This document shows positions 41,453-51,800 of a stretch of 64,000 nucleotides of DNA, in pieces (the stretch's first letter is position 1; the number at the start of each line of letters is the position of its first letter). This stretch comes from an uncultured Muribaculaceae bacterium (GTDB lineage: Bacteria > Bacteroidota > Bacteroidia > Bacteroidales > Muribaculaceae): positions 186,001 through 250,000 of the forward strand of contig CAJGBY010000001.1 of the NCBI GenBank assembly GCA_904501735.1, in the 5' to 3' direction. A program made the translations under genes and the position numbers. The notes beneath the pieces are model-generated. The model made no database searches and was not told the origin of the DNA. It was given only the letters and a program-made list of their open reading frames with translations.

Positions 41453-43465
41453 TTATTCGGCATTGATTACGCCAGTGTGGTAGGCGTAAAGCAATTTCTT
41501 TAGGTCGGCAATTTGAGTCTTGATCTCGGTACCTTTGTCGGTGTCCTTAACAAGCATGCGACGCGAACTCATTTCCACGATTTGAGTGGTTGATTTGATG
41601 TCGTGTCCTTCGCGAACGGCTTGCTCGATAGAAGTATAAGGTTCGTGCTGAACAAGTTGGAAACCGCGAGAGTGGTACACAAGAGTGTAACCAGCAATAC
41701 CTGTTTTAGGTTGATAAGCCTTAGAAAAACCACCATCGATGACCATCATCTTACCATTGGCACGGATTGGTTGTTCACCCTTGAGAATTCTTACAGGGAC
41801 ATGGCCGTTGATTATGTGGCGATGTGGACCAGTAACGCCAAATTCGTCGAGAATCATATCGCAAATGTCTTCTCGGTCGCGAAGTGTATAGTAGTGGCCT
41901 TTGACCTCCTTTTGAGCTTCTTTATCATCAATGAAATAAGCTTCGAAAGTTGCCATCTTGTTCTTGTCAAACACAGGAGAATCCTTTCCACACCATAAGT
42001 ACCACGCATAATCGAGTGCAAAGCTGTGGTGAGGGTTGTCGCTGTTGTTGAAATAAGCTTCACGCAATAGTGAACCCACCTTTTTGAATAATGCTTCACC
42101 CTTGTAAGTGTTGCCCTCGATGCTAACTTCCTTTAGTGTACCATCTTCGTTAAGAGGAATTGAAGCGTGGTAAAGTAGGTTAGAGTTCATGACAGTGTAG
42201 ACACAGCCATTACGGAATAGGCAAAGAGTGTGGCGATTTAATTTTTCGCTGCTAACGAACGAGTTGTGTAGCTTTTGAACAATTTCTTGCTCGTCGGCTG
42301 TAAGTTTGTATGGATTTTTAGGGTCGATAGTAGGGAATGATGTATCATTGAGAACATATTCTTTATTGTCGATAACGATAGTACCCTTGTCGAAGTTGAT
42401 GCGATGCAACAATAGGCGATCTTGCATTTCAAAGTCGGGGCGTCGGTTGATGATTTGAGCCTCGAGCTTGAATTGAATGATGCTTATAGCCTTGTGCATC
42501 TGTGCGAGCATTCTCAATGTCTTTTCGGTGAAAGGGTCGCCTTCGTTGTTGATAGGCATGAATTTAGTACATTCGTCGTTGGCGTAAGCCTCCATAGCGA
42601 ATGTAGCAAGAGGCAACAAGCTGATGCCATAGCCATCTTCAAGAACTGATTGGTTGGCATATCGAAGGGCAAGGCGTACAACATTGGCGATACAACAATC
42701 GTTGCCGCAAGTAGCACCCATCCATAGAATATCGTGGTTACCCCATTGGATGTCGAAGTTGTGATAGTTGCACAAGATGTCCATAATCTTGTCGGGACTT
42801 GGTCCACGGTCGAACACATCGCCAAGAATGTGAAGGTGGTCGATGACAAGACGCTGAATAACCATGCTGATGGCTGTGATGAAATCTTCGGCGCGACCAG
42901 TAGAGATGATTGTGCGAACAATTACATCTACATAGGCTTGCTTATTGGGCTCAACAGCATTCTCGTGTAGAAGTTCTTGAATAATGTAAGAGAAATCGGC
43001 AGGAAGAGCCTTACTTACTTTAGAACGAGAGTATTTAGATGAAACAGTGCGGCACACCATGACAAGACGATTGATTGTCGTAAAGAACCAATCTTCTAAC
43101 GTGTCGGGGTTGATTTCCTCTTTTACAAGTTTGAGCTTTTGTTCAGGATAGTAGATGAGAGTACAAAGTTCCTTTTGTTGTTCTTTGTTTAACTCATTGC
43201 CATAAATTTCGTCCACTTTGCGCTTGATGTTACCCGATGCATTGCGAAGCACATGTTGAACAGCTTCGTATTCACCATGTAGGTCGGCAAGAAAGTGTTC
43301 TGTACCTTTTGGAAGGTTCAGAATAGCTTCGAGATTGATGATTTCGGTACTTGCCGCAGCAATAGTAGGGAAACTGCGAGATAATAATTGAAGGTAGCGC
43401 AAATCTTTCATTACGACTTCTTCGGTTATCTCCTTATGATTGTTTTGATTGTATTTCATCATCAA
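41453..43465 (-). CDS. fbp: Fructose-1,6-bisphosphatase, class III
   Basis: A 670-aa gluconeogenic phosphatase of the Firmicutes/Bacteroidota-specific class III. It has a calcineurin-like metallophosphatase core: HFLADLHGEYEAV, HILGDVFDRGP, WGNHDILWMGA, and the C-terminal INGHVPV motif carry the metal ligands. Length and the DEIYGNELNKEQQ region match the family. Start: MMMKYNQ at 43465, with a minus-strand -7 box (TATTTTTG, 43482-43489) 16 bp upstream. Single gene. Confidence 0.95.
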   Translation of the reverse strand: MMMKYNQNNHKEITEEVVMKDLRYLQLLSRSFPTIAAASTEIINLEAILNLPKGTEHFLADLHGEYEAVQHVLRNASGNIKRKVDEIYGNELNKEQQKELCTLIYYPEQKLKLVKEEINPDTLEDWFFTTINRLVMVCRTVSSKYSRSKVSKALPADFSYIIQELLHENAVEPNKQAYVDVIVRTIISTGRAEDFITAISMVIQRLVIDHLHILGDVFDRGPSPDKIMDILCNYHNFDIQWGNHDILWMGATCGNDCCIANVVRLALRYANQSVLEDGYGISLLPLATFAMEAYANDECTKFMPINNEGDPFTEKTLRMLAQMHKAISIIQFKLEAQIINRRPDFEMQDRLLLHRINFDKGTIVIDNKEYVLNDTSFPTIDPKNPYKLTADEQEIVQKLHNSFVSSEKLNRHTLCLFRNGCVYTVMNSNLLYHASIPLNEDGTLKEVSIEGNTYKGEALFKKVGSLLREAYFNNSDNPHHSFALDYAWYLWCGKDSPVFDKNKMATFEAYFIDDKEAQKEVKGHYYTLRDREDICDMILDEFGVTGPHRHIINGHVPVRILKGEQPIRANGKMMVIDGGFSKAYQPKTGIAGYTLVYHSRGFQLVQHEPYTSIEQAVREGHDIKSTTQIVEMSSRRMLVKDTDKGTEIKTQIADLKKLLYAYHTGVINAE

Positions 43466-43481
43466 ATATAGTTTATTATCA

Positions 43482-43489
43482 CAAAAATA
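43482..43489 (-). promoter_or_regulatory. -7 box of fbp
   Basis: Minus-strand TATTTTTG matches TAnnTTTG, 16 bp upstream of the start codon; no clear -33 element. Confidence 0.5.
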
Positions 43490-43592
43490 GTGAAAAACAT
43501 TGATATATTAGCATAAAAGGATAAATAAACGAGCTGTGCCAATATGATTTTTTGACACAGCTCTATAAGTAAGGTTGATATATCAATGATAT

Positions 43593-44078
43593 TTACTCTT
43601 GAGGATAGTTGAGATTGTCGTGTTGAGGATTAAGAAGAACTTCTGTTAAGAACTTCTTAGCTTCCCATCGTGCCATAGGTAGGTTGTTGAGAGTGTGGTT
43701 GCCACAATCACGAGCATTGGCACCCGGAATTTCGCCTTCGAAATTGCTTATGAATTCAAAAGTTTCCTTCATTAACTCAACAATATCGGTAGATTCGAGG
43801 TTGCCTTCAAGAATCAAGTAATTGCCAGTGCAACAACCCATTGGCCCCCAATAAATAACCTTGTTTTTCCACACAGGGTGGTTGCGAAGGAAAGTGGCAG
43901 CAAGGTGCTCAATAGTGTGAAGCGCATCTTGATGTACCACTGGTTCGCGATTAGGCTCTTTCATTCGAATGTCGAATGTAGTTACGATGTCGCCATTAGG
44001 CAAACTATCCTTGCGCGAAACAAAGATGCCTCGCTTCATGATGAGGTGATTTATTGTAAAACTTGCGATTTTTTCCAT
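43593..44078 (-). CDS. luxS: S-ribosylhomocysteine lyase LuxS
   Basis: A 161-aa metalloenzyme splitting S-ribosylhomocysteine into homocysteine and DPD, the precursor of autoinducer AI-2. The HTIEH metal motif (about residue 57), the catalytic Cys in GPMGCCTGNY (about 86) and the third metal ligand Cys in RDCGNH (about 128) are present. The residue after the catalytic Cys is Cys rather than the common Arg, probably a lineage variant. I start at ATG 44078 (MEKIASF, the family start); the frame is open further upstream only because it overlaps mtnN sequence. It follows mtnN by 10 bp. Confidence 0.95.
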   Translation of the reverse strand: MEKIASFTINHLIMKRGIFVSRKDSLPNGDIVTTFDIRMKEPNREPVVHQDALHTIEHLAATFLRNHPVWKNKVIYWGPMGCCTGNYLILEGNLESTDIVELMKETFEFISNFEGEIPGANARDCGNHTLNNLPMARWEAKKFLTEVLLNPQHDNLNYPQE

Positions 44079-44088
44079 GTCGTGATGA

Positions 44089-44769
44089 TTAGTTGATCTT
44101 AGTAAGAAGGTCTTGCACAAGATTGAAAGTGTGAGCTGGAGCATCTTGCCAAAAGTCGTTGTATTCCACGATGTTATCTTTAGATGCACCAGGAGAATCG
44201 CTGATGACGCGCATTACAAGCACAGGCACTTTGCGAAGGTAGCACACTTGCGCTATTGTTGCCGATTCCATGTCGACAGCAAGCACTTCGGGGAATGCTT
44301 TTTGTATAGCTTGAACTTCTTCGATAGAAGCAATGAACTTGTCGCCTGAGCAGATAAGACCTCTCTTAACATCAGGGCGATTAGGGATAAGGTCGGCAAA
44401 GCGCTTGTCGCTTTCAAAATAAAGAGGATAGCCCGATGCTTCGCCATATTGAGTACCTGGACCACACCACACATCGTGATAAGCGATAGAACTACCCACA
44501 ATCACATCCATAACATGAGCATTTTGAGAAGCTCCACCAGCCACACCTGTGTTGATTACAAGCTCTGGTTTGAAATGGTTGAGAAGGGTGAGGGTACCAA
44601 TGGCAGCATTCACCTTGCCTATGCCACATTGCATAGCAACGATGTCGTTATTGCCAATTTTACCCGAATGGAAAGTAAATCCATCAACCGAGATTGTTTT
44701 AGTGTCGTTAAGCAAAGGTAGAAGCAGATTTAGCTCTTTACCCATTGCTACAAGTATTGCTATTGTCAT
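44089..44769 (-). CDS. mtnN: 5'-methylthioadenosine/S-adenosylhomocysteine nucleosidase
   Basis: A 226-aa nucleosidase that removes adenine from SAH and MTA. Motifs: MTIAILVAMGKELNLL with the catalytic Glu, VNTGVAGGA, GLICSGDKFI, and VLAVDMESATIAQVC (substrate Glu-Met-Glu type) and RVISDSPG with the catalytic Asp. It is the first gene of a two-gene operon with luxS 10 bp downstream; together they perform the two-step recycling of SAH to homocysteine. Confidence 0.95.
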   Translation of the reverse strand: MTIAILVAMGKELNLLLPLLNDTKTISVDGFTFHSGKIGNNDIVAMQCGIGKVNAAIGTLTLLNHFKPELVINTGVAGGASQNAHVMDVIVGSSIAYHDVWCGPGTQYGEASGYPLYFESDKRFADLIPNRPDVKRGLICSGDKFIASIEEVQAIQKAFPEVLAVDMESATIAQVCYLRKVPVLVMRVISDSPGASKDNIVEYNDFWQDAPAHTFNLVQDLLTKIN

Positions 44770-44800
44770 TGTTCTTTCTTTTAGTGAATAAAATTTGCTA

Positions 44801-44832
44801 CAAATTTAAGAATTTATTACTTTTACAGCAAA
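44801..44832 (-). promoter_or_regulatory. Promoter of mtnN-luxS
   Basis: Minus-strand TTTG (44829-44832), a 20-bp spacer and TAAATTTG (44801-44808); the mtnN ATG is 31 bp downstream. Confidence 0.75.
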
Positions 44833-44850
44833 CTAATGAATTGAAACATC

Positions 44851-45519
44851 GTGTTACCAAAAATAATTATTGACGAACGCATCAAAAAAGTGTGCCCCGA
44901 CATCAAAATTGGGGTAATCAGAGCAAAAGTTACTAATTGCGAAACATCGCCAGAATTGTGGGCTGAAATAGAACGCGAAGCTGCCGAGATTGTGTCGAAA
45001 TATGAATTATTGGAAATAAATAAGCGTCCTGCAGTGGCTCAAACACGAGCATTGTATAGAGCGCTTGGTAAAGATCCAAATCGCTATCGAGTGGCAAGTG
45101 AAGCATTGTGTCGCAGAGTGATTAGAGGTCTTGGATTGTATCGCATCGATACGCTTGTTGATCTAATCAATCTTGTGTCGATGAAGACAGGCTATGCTAT
45201 AAGTGGTCTTGATGGAGATAAACTTGAAGGCGATACTCTTACAATGGGTGTTGGCGAAGAAGGCGAAATGTATTGTGGAATAGGTCGCGGTCAATTGAAT
45301 ATTGCTGGTATGCCAGTGTATCGTGATGCTGTGGGCGGTGTAGCCACTCCAACCAGCGATGAAGAGCGAACTAAAATCACTATAGACACTTGTACGCTCC
45401 AAATGAATATCAATGGATTCGGTCCAGAAATGCCAATGGAAGAAGCTGTGGCATGGAGTGTGGAATTGTTGCGTAAATATGCTAATGCTACTGAGGTGGA
45501 AACAGCTATAGTGAGTTGA
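44851..45519 (+). CDS. B3/B4 tRNA-binding domain protein
   Basis: A 222-aa protein consisting essentially of the B3/4 domain of the phenylalanyl-tRNA synthetase beta chain (editing domain): KRPAVAQTRALYRALGKDP, LVDLINLVSMKTGYAISGLD and the GGVATPTSDEERTKI loop. Free-standing versions are thought to edit or bind mischarged tRNA or to bind substrates; exact role unknown. It starts with GTG (44851), as no ATG lies before the conserved part. A Sua5-type gene follows 26 bp later, so a joint role in tRNA quality is possible. Confidence 0.83.
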   Translation: MLPKIIIDERIKKVCPDIKIGVIRAKVTNCETSPELWAEIEREAAEIVSKYELLEINKRPAVAQTRALYRALGKDPNRYRVASEALCRRVIRGLGLYRIDTLVDLINLVSMKTGYAISGLDGDKLEGDTLTMGVGEEGEMYCGIGRGQLNIAGMPVYRDAVGGVATPTSDEERTKITIDTCTLQMNINGFGPEMPMEEAVAWSVELLRKYANATEVETAIVS

Positions 45520-45545
45520 AAACTTGAGAAACTAAATACTTTGCC

Positions 45546-46148
45546 ATGAAGATTTTAAAGATATATAACGAAAATCCTAACGATCGACACATCGATGAGG
45601 CTGTAGAGGTGCTTCGCGATGGGGGAATCATAATTTATCCCACCGATACACTTTATGCGTTGGGCTGTGATGCCTTGAATAATGGGGCAATAGAGCGTAT
45701 ATGCAAATTGAAGGGGATTAAAAGTGATAAGACTAACTTGTCGATAATATGTAAGGATATATCTCAAGTGGCAGAATATGCTCGTTTTAATAATGACGAC
45801 TTTAAGTTGATGCGAAACAATTTGCCAGGTGCATTTACTTTTATTTTCCCTGCATTGTCAAAGTTGCCTAAAGCTTTCAAGGGTAGAAAGACCGTGGGAG
45901 TGCGAGTGCCCGATAATAATATAGCTCGACTATTGGTGGAACGCCTTGGAAATCCAATCCTATCATCGTCGGTGAAATGTGAAGATGAAGATTATGGTTG
46001 TGAACCAGAATTGATAGCACAATGTTATGGCAATGATGTAGAGTTGATACTTGATGCAGGTCGCTCGGGGAGTGAGCCATCTACGGTTGTGGATTGCACA
46101 GGTGATGAGCGTGAGATTGTGCGTCAAGGTAAAGGTGAACTATCTTAA
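45546..46148 (+). CDS. L-threonylcarbamoyladenylate synthase (Sua5/YciO/YrdC family)
   Basis: A 200-aa protein with the YrdC fold: GGIIIYPTDTLYALGCDA (nucleotide/threonine pocket), the KGIKSDKTNLSIIC basic segment and the GAFTFIFPA and VGVRVPDN strands. YrdC/Sua5 proteins make the activated precursor for t6A37 of tRNA. The YciO subgroup is very similar and has weak activity; 200 aa and KxxxS..LS pattern fit either. Located 26 bp after the B3/4 gene, both probably on one transcript. Confidence 0.85.
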   Translation: MKILKIYNENPNDRHIDEAVEVLRDGGIIIYPTDTLYALGCDALNNGAIERICKLKGIKSDKTNLSIICKDISQVAEYARFNNDDFKLMRNNLPGAFTFIFPALSKLPKAFKGRKTVGVRVPDNNIARLLVERLGNPILSSSVKCEDEDYGCEPELIAQCYGNDVELILDAGRSGSEPSTVVDCTGDEREIVRQGKGELS

Positions 46149-46216
46149 AATTGATAAAAAAACAATTTTTTAAGAAATAATATCTTGAAAAATTTCATTA
46201 ATAATGAATTAATCTC

Positions 46217-46224
46217 TAATTTTG
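46217..46224 (+). promoter_or_regulatory. -7 box of mdh
   Basis: TAATTTTG matches TAnnTTTG; leader of about 48 bases, AT-rich; -33 element weak. Confidence 0.5.
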
Positions 46225-46278
46225 TAAGAGTATTAAAAAGCAAAATCTTATAATAACCGTTTAAATAAAAAACAGATT

Positions 46279-47217
46279 ATGTCAAAAGTTACAGTTATCG
46301 GCGCAGGTAATGTGGGCGCAACAGCTGCTAATGTATTGGTTCTTAGCCAAATTGCAGACGAAGTAGTTCTTCTTGATATCAAGGAAGGTGTATCAGAAGG
46401 TAAGGCAATGGATATCATGCAAACTGCAAATATCCTAAAGGTAAACACAGTTCTTAAGGGTGTTACAAATGACTATGCTGCAACAGCTGGTTCTGATGTA
46501 GTAGTTATCACTTCAGGTATTCCTCGTAAGCCAGGTATGACTCGCGAAGAACTTATCGGTGTAAATGCAGGTATCGTTAAGAGCGTAGTAAGCAATGTAA
46601 TTGCTCACTCTCCAAACGCTATTATCGTTTGCGTAAGTAACCCAATGGATACAATGACTTACTTGATCCACAAGACAAGTGGTCTTCCAAAGAACCGTAT
46701 CATCGGTATGGGTGGTGCTTTGGATAGCGCACGCTTCCGTTACTACTTGACTCAAGCTCTAGGTGCTAATGTAAATGACGTTGACGGTATGGTAATCGGT
46801 GGTCACGGTGATACTACAATGATCCCAATGAAGCGTCTTGCTACTTACCGTGGTGTTCCAGTAAGCACTCTAATGGAAAAGGAAACTCTTGATAAGATCG
46901 CTGCTGATACAATGGTAGGTGGTGCAACTCTTACAGGTCTTCTTGGAACAAGTGCATGGTATGCTCCAGGTGCTGCTGCTGCACAAGTTGTTAAGGCTGT
47001 TCTTCACAACGAAAAGCTTCTTCTTCCATGTAGCGCAATGCTAGAAGGCGAATATGGTCACGAAGATGTATGTGTAGGTGTACCAGTAATCCTTGGTAAG
47101 GAAGGTATCGAAAAGGTAGTAGAAATCGAACTTACAGCTGACGAAAAAGAATTGTTCGATAAGAGTGTTGCTGCTTGTAAGAACACTAACGCTGCTCTTG
47201 AAGGTGCATTGAACTAA
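46279..47217 (+). CDS. mdh: Malate dehydrogenase (LDH-like type)
   Basis: A 312-aa NAD-dependent dehydrogenase. The Rossmann motif GAGNVGATAANVL is at residue 7, NAD-specific Asp in VVLLDIKEG, substrate loop VITSGIPRKPGMTREEL with the malate-type Arg (a Gln at that position would mean lactate), NPMDTMTY, and the catalytic HGDTTMIP. Codon use is that of a strongly expressed gene. Role: oxaloacetate-malate step in the fumarate branch of fermentation. Ends in a bidirectional terminator. Confidence 0.95.
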   Translation: MSKVTVIGAGNVGATAANVLVLSQIADEVVLLDIKEGVSEGKAMDIMQTANILKVNTVLKGVTNDYAATAGSDVVVITSGIPRKPGMTREELIGVNAGIVKSVVSNVIAHSPNAIIVCVSNPMDTMTYLIHKTSGLPKNRIIGMGGALDSARFRYYLTQALGANVNDVDGMVIGGHGDTTMIPMKRLATYRGVPVSTLMEKETLDKIAADTMVGGATLTGLLGTSAWYAPGAAAAQVVKAVLHNEKLLLPCSAMLEGEYGHEDVCVGVPVILGKEGIEKVVEIELTADEKELFDKSVAACKNTNAALEGALN

Positions 47218-47240
47218 TTTTAGTTAGAAATAAAACAATA

Positions 47241-47272
47241 AAAAAGGAACTCCTTATCGGAGTTCCTTTTTT
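47241..47272. terminator. Bidirectional terminator between mdh and the helicase gene
   Basis: AAAAAGGAACTCC (47241-47253) pairs perfectly with GGAGTTCCTTTTT (47259-47271), with T-runs on both strands. Confidence 0.94.
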
Positions 47273-47304
47273 CGTTTGTGATATAATTAAGAAAGCATTG
47301 AGCT

Positions 47305-48630
47305 TTAGATTATTGCGAGTGAGATGCGTACTCGTTTGTTCTTGATTTTTAGCTTGACGATGCGAGCCAGAATGTCTTCGGCTTTGTCGGCTGGAACTGC
47401 CACGAGTGCATAATGGTCGCGCAAGTCGATTGCGCCTATTTCTTTGCCTTCGATACCACCGTTGTTGCTAATGAATCCTAAAATGTCGCCACGCGATATT
47501 TTCTCTTTTTTACCCGCTTGGAAGAATAAAGTGGCGAAAGGTGCAGTGAGTTGCATTGTGGCGTCGGCTTTTATTTCGAATTTTCCGTCAAATTTCATGT
47601 AATCGGGCAACTTATCGCTCGAATTTACAAGCACATACACATTACCAGTGGCCTTGACGCGAGCAGTACGACCATTGCGGTGAGTGTAGGTCTCTTCGGT
47701 GATAGGAATGTGGTAGTGGATGATGTTCATCACTTCGGCAATGTCGAGACCACGAGCACCAAGGTCGGTTGTAATCATGACAGTGTAAGAACCGTTGTTG
47801 AACATTGAAATAGCCTTTTCGCGATCGATTTGTTCGAGTCCGCCATGATATACACCCACAGGCACATCGTTGTCCTTAAGGAAATAATAAATTCGTTCCA
47901 CAGCATCACGATAGTTGGCAAAAACGATAGTTCGACCATTAGGCACATTCGTTAAAAGTTTAAGAAGTGCTTGAAGTTTGTCTTTATCGTCAGAGTTTAC
48001 TCGTAGTACAGTGGTGCGTTGGTCGAGATCTTCTTTGTTTTCGCGGAAATCGACTGTTTGAGGCTTAAAAATGCGCACGAAATCAGGTATTTCGGCAATG
48101 TCGGTAGCCGAAGTGAGGTAACGACGGCTAATGTTAGGCATTCGTCGCAAGATGCGTCTCATTTCGTCTTGGAAACCAAGTTCGAGCGCTTTGTCGAATT
48201 CGTCGAGGACGAGTAGGCGAGTAGAATGAACATTGATGTGTTCACGCTTGATGTGGTCGAGTAATCGTCCAGGAGTGCTGACGATGATTGATGGCGTAAC
48301 CGAAAGCGATTGCTTTTCGTCAAGCACATTGTGTCCGCCATAGCAACAAGTAACTTTGTGACCAGAAGCAATGTCGCGTGCCACCTTGCCAATTTGCATT
48401 ACAAGTTCGCGTGAAGGAGCAATGATTACTGCTTGAAGATTTCCGTTAGGCTCTTTGAGCGCTTTGAGTAGAGGAACGAGAAAAGCAATAGTCTTACCAC
48501 TACCAGTAGGAGATAGCAATATGATGTCGCCGTCTTGATTGGATGCAGAGAGTACATCCTTTTGCATCTCATTCAATTCGGTGATGCCAAATCGTTCTTT
48601 TAGGTTTGCTAATATATCTTTTTGCTTCAT
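47305..48630 (-). CDS. DEAD-box RNA helicase, DbpA-like
   Basis: A 441-aa ATP-dependent RNA helicase. Motifs in order: Q motif (FGITELNEMQ), I (SPTGSGKT), Ia (APSRELVMQ), Ib (TPGRL), II (VLDEFDKALE, i.e. DEFD, usual in this Bacteroidota branch), III (SAT), IV, V (TTDLGARGLDI) and VI (HRNGRTAR). The C-terminal about 75 residues form a DbpA/CsdA-type RNA-binding domain (RGDILGFISNNGGIEGKEIGAIDLRDHYALVAVP), which in E. coli DbpA binds 23S rRNA hairpin 92. Start at ATG 48630 (MKQKDIL), just after a good -7 box. Confidence 0.9.
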   Translation of the reverse strand: MKQKDILANLKERFGITELNEMQKDVLSASNQDGDIILLSPTGSGKTIAFLVPLLKALKEPNGNLQAVIIAPSRELVMQIGKVARDIASGHKVTCCYGGHNVLDEKQSLSVTPSIIVSTPGRLLDHIKREHINVHSTRLLVLDEFDKALELGFQDEMRRILRRMPNISRRYLTSATDIAEIPDFVRIFKPQTVDFRENKEDLDQRTTVLRVNSDDKDKLQALLKLLTNVPNGRTIVFANYRDAVERIYYFLKDNDVPVGVYHGGLEQIDREKAISMFNNGSYTVMITTDLGARGLDIAEVMNIIHYHIPITEETYTHRNGRTARVKATGNVYVLVNSSDKLPDYMKFDGKFEIKADATMQLTAPFATLFFQAGKKEKISRGDILGFISNNGGIEGKEIGAIDLRDHYALVAVPADKAEDILARIVKLKIKNKRVRISLAII

Positions 48631-48648
48631 ATACTTCAATTGATGATG

Positions 48649-48681
48649 CAAAGATACGATTATGAAATGATTGTTGCGCAA
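48649..48681 (-). promoter_or_regulatory. Promoter of the DbpA-like gene
   Basis: Minus-strand TTG (48679-48681), a 22-bp spacer and TATCTTTG (48649-48656). The start at ATG 48630 is 18 bp downstream; upstream in-frame codons would be inside the promoter. Confidence 0.65.
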
Positions 48682-48810
48682 TAAAGTGGGTAAAAAGGCT
48701 GATGAGATAAATATTTTTAGTTGAAAGTGTAAATTGTGCGTTAAATAAGTATAATAAGGGTTGTTTGTGCAAGAAAGCCAAGAAAAAGGCTTTTAAAAAT
48801 GCGTGGTTAA

Positions 48811-48842
48811 TTTGTGAGCGCCAACGAAAAATCGTAACTTTG
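48811..48842 (+). promoter_or_regulatory. Promoter of the pyruvate oxidoreductase gene
   Basis: TTTG (48811-48814), a 20-bp spacer and TAACTTTG (48835-48842), a near-ideal Bacteroidales promoter; leader of about 43 bases. Confidence 0.8.
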
Positions 48843-48891
48843 CAAAATTAATAATTATAGAAAACAAATTTTATTTTAAAGATAACAATTT

Positions 48892-51800
48892 ATGAGTAGA
48901 GAAAAGAAATTCTTGACTTGTGATGGTAATCAAGCAGCTGCACACATCAGTTATATGTTTACTGAAGTGGCTGCTATTTATCCTATCACACCATCGTCAA
49001 CAATGGCAGAATATGTTGATGAATGGGCGGCAGCAGGTCGTAAAAACATCTTTGGCGAAACTGTAATGGTGCAAGAAATGCAATCGGAAGGTGGTGCTGC
49101 AGGTGCAGTACACGGTTCACTTCAAGCAGGTGCATTGACAACAACATATACAGCATCGCAAGGTTTGTTGCTAATGATCCCAAATATGTATAAGATTGCA
49201 GGTGAATTCTTGCCAAGCGTATTCCATGTATCGGCTCGTACATTGGCTTCACATGCACTATGTATTTTTGGCGATCACCAAGATGTTATGTCAACACGCC
49301 AAACAGGTTTTGCTATGTTGTGCGAAGGTTCTGTACAAGAAGTAATGGACCTTGCAGGTGTGGCACACTTGTCAACAATTAAATCGCGCGTGCCATTTTT
49401 GAATTTCTTTGACGGATTCCGTACATCACACGAAATACAAAAGATTGAAGCTCTTGAAAAGGAAGACTTGGCACCACTTGTAGATCAAGAAGCATTGGCA
49501 GAATTCCGTCAACGCGCATTGAATCCAGATGCTCCTGTAACTCGTGGTACAGCTGAAAATGGTGATGTATTCTTCCAACACCGCGAATCATGCAACAACT
49601 ACTATGAAGCAGTTCCTGCTATTGTAGAAGAATATATGAATAAGATTTCAGAAATCACTGGTCGCAAGTATGGCTTGTTTGATTACTATGGTGCTGCAGA
49701 TGCAGAACGCGTAATCATCGCTATGGGTTCAGTGACTGAAGCTATTCGTGAAACAATCGATTACTTGACAGAAAAGGGTGAAAAGGTGGGTCTTGTAGCT
49801 GTACACTTGTATCGTCCATTCTCAGCTAAGCACTTCCTTGCTGCAGTTCCTGCAACAGCTAAGCGCATTGCTGTTCTTGACCGTACAAAAGAACCAGGTG
49901 CAACAGGCGAACCTCTATATCTTGATGTTAAGGATTGTTTCTATGGTCAAGAAAATGCTCCTGTAATTGTGGGTGGTCGTTATGGTCTTGGTTCAAAGGA
50001 TACTACTCCTGCTCAAATTCTATCGGTATATGAAAACTTGGCACTTCCAATGCCAAAGAACAACTTTACAATCGGTATTCAAGACGATGTGACATTCTTG
50101 TCGCTTCCAATGAAGGAAGAAATCGCTTTGGGTGGTTCAGGAATGTATCAAGCTAAGTTCTTCGGTCTTGGTGCTGATGGTACAGTGGGTGCTAACAAGA
50201 ACTCAGTGAAGATTATCGGTGATAATACTAATAAGTATTGCCAAGCATACTTCGCATACGACTCAAAGAAGTCGGGTGGTTTCACTTGTTCACACCTTCG
50301 TTTCGGTGACGATCCTATCCGTTCTACTTATCTTGTAACCACTCCAAACTTTGTGGCTTGCCACGTACAAGCATACTTGAATATGTATGATGTGACTCGT
50401 GGTCTACAAAAGAATGGTACATTCTTGTTGAACACAATTTGGGAAGGTGAAGAACTTGCTAAGAATCTTCCAAACAAGGTTAAGAAGTATTTCGCTGACA
50501 ACAATATTACAGTTTACTATATCAACGCTACTAAGATTGCACAAGAAATCGGTCTTGGTAACCGTACTAATACAATTCTTCAATCGGCATTCTTCCGCAT
50601 TACTGAAGTAATTCCAGTGGATCTTGCTGTAGAACAAATGAAGAAGTTTATCGTGAAATCATACGGTAAGAAAGGTGAAGATGTAGTGAACAAGAACTAT
50701 CAAGCAGTTGACCGCGGTAGCGAATATGCTAAGTTGGCAGTAGATCCAGCATGGTCGGCTCTTGAAGAAGAAGCTAAGGCACTTGACAATGCACCTGCAT
50801 TCATCAACGATGTAGTGCGTCCTATCAACTCACAAGATGGTGATCTTCTTCCAGTATCAGTATTCAAGGATAATGCTGATGGTACATGGATGAATGGTAC
50901 ATCTAAGTTTGAAAAGCGTGGTGTATCGGCATTTGTACCAAAGTGGAACCCAGAAACATGTATCCAATGTAACAAGTGTGCTCTTGTGTGTCCTCACGCT
51001 GCAATTCGTCCATATCTATTGAATGCTGATGAACTTGCTACTTCTCCTTACACAGAAGAAACTTCATTGAAGGCTATCGGTAAGGGCTTCGAAGGCTTGC
51101 AATTCGTTCAAGCAGTAGATGTACTTGACTGTCTTGGTTGCGGTAACTGTGTCGATGTATGTCCAGGCAAGAAGGGCGAAAAGGCACTTGAAATGAAGCC
51201 TCTTGATGGCGAACTTGGTGAACAAGTTAAGTGGGATTACTGCTACAACGAAGTTAAGAGCAAGCAAGCACTTGTTGATATCAAGGCTAATGTGAAGAAT
51301 TCACAATTTGCTACTCCAATGTTTGAGTTCTCTGGAGCATGCTCTGGTTGTGGTGAAACTCCATATGTTAAGCTTATCAGCCAATTGTTTGGTGATCGTC
51401 AAATCGTTGCTAACGCAACTGGTTGTAGCTCAATCTACTCAGCATCAGTTCCTTCAACTCCATATACAACAAACGAAAAGGGACACGGTCCAGCATGGGC
51501 TAACTCACTATTCGAAGACTTCTGCGAATTTGGTCTTGGTATGAATCTTGCATACGAAAAGATGCGCGCACGCTTGACTGTACTTGTAGAAGAAGCTGCT
51601 AAGTGCGACTGCTGTGGCGAAGAAGCTAAGGCATTGTACACTGCATGGCTTGAAAACAAGGAAGATGGCGTGAAGAGCCGCGAACTTGCTGACCAAATCA
51701 AGGCAATGGTTGAGAACTGCGAAAATCCACTTTGCAAGCAAATCAAGGAATTGAGTCAATATCTTGTGAAGCGTTCACAATGGATTATCGGTGGTGACGG

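Noticed and set aside
43593..44078. GCCTG instead of GCRTG at the LuxS catalytic loop as a loss of function
   Set aside because: The catalytic Cys and all metal ligands are present, and this neighbouring position varies in Bacteroidota as I recall; not enough to call it defective.
44079..44189. A longer LuxS starting inside mtnN
   Set aside because: The extra 37 residues are mtnN sequence in another frame; LuxS proteins start at MEKIASF-like sequence.
47305..48630. DEFD in place of DEAD in the helicase suggested a dead enzyme
   Set aside because: All other helicase motifs are intact, and to my knowledge DEFD is usual in this Bacteroidota helicase branch.
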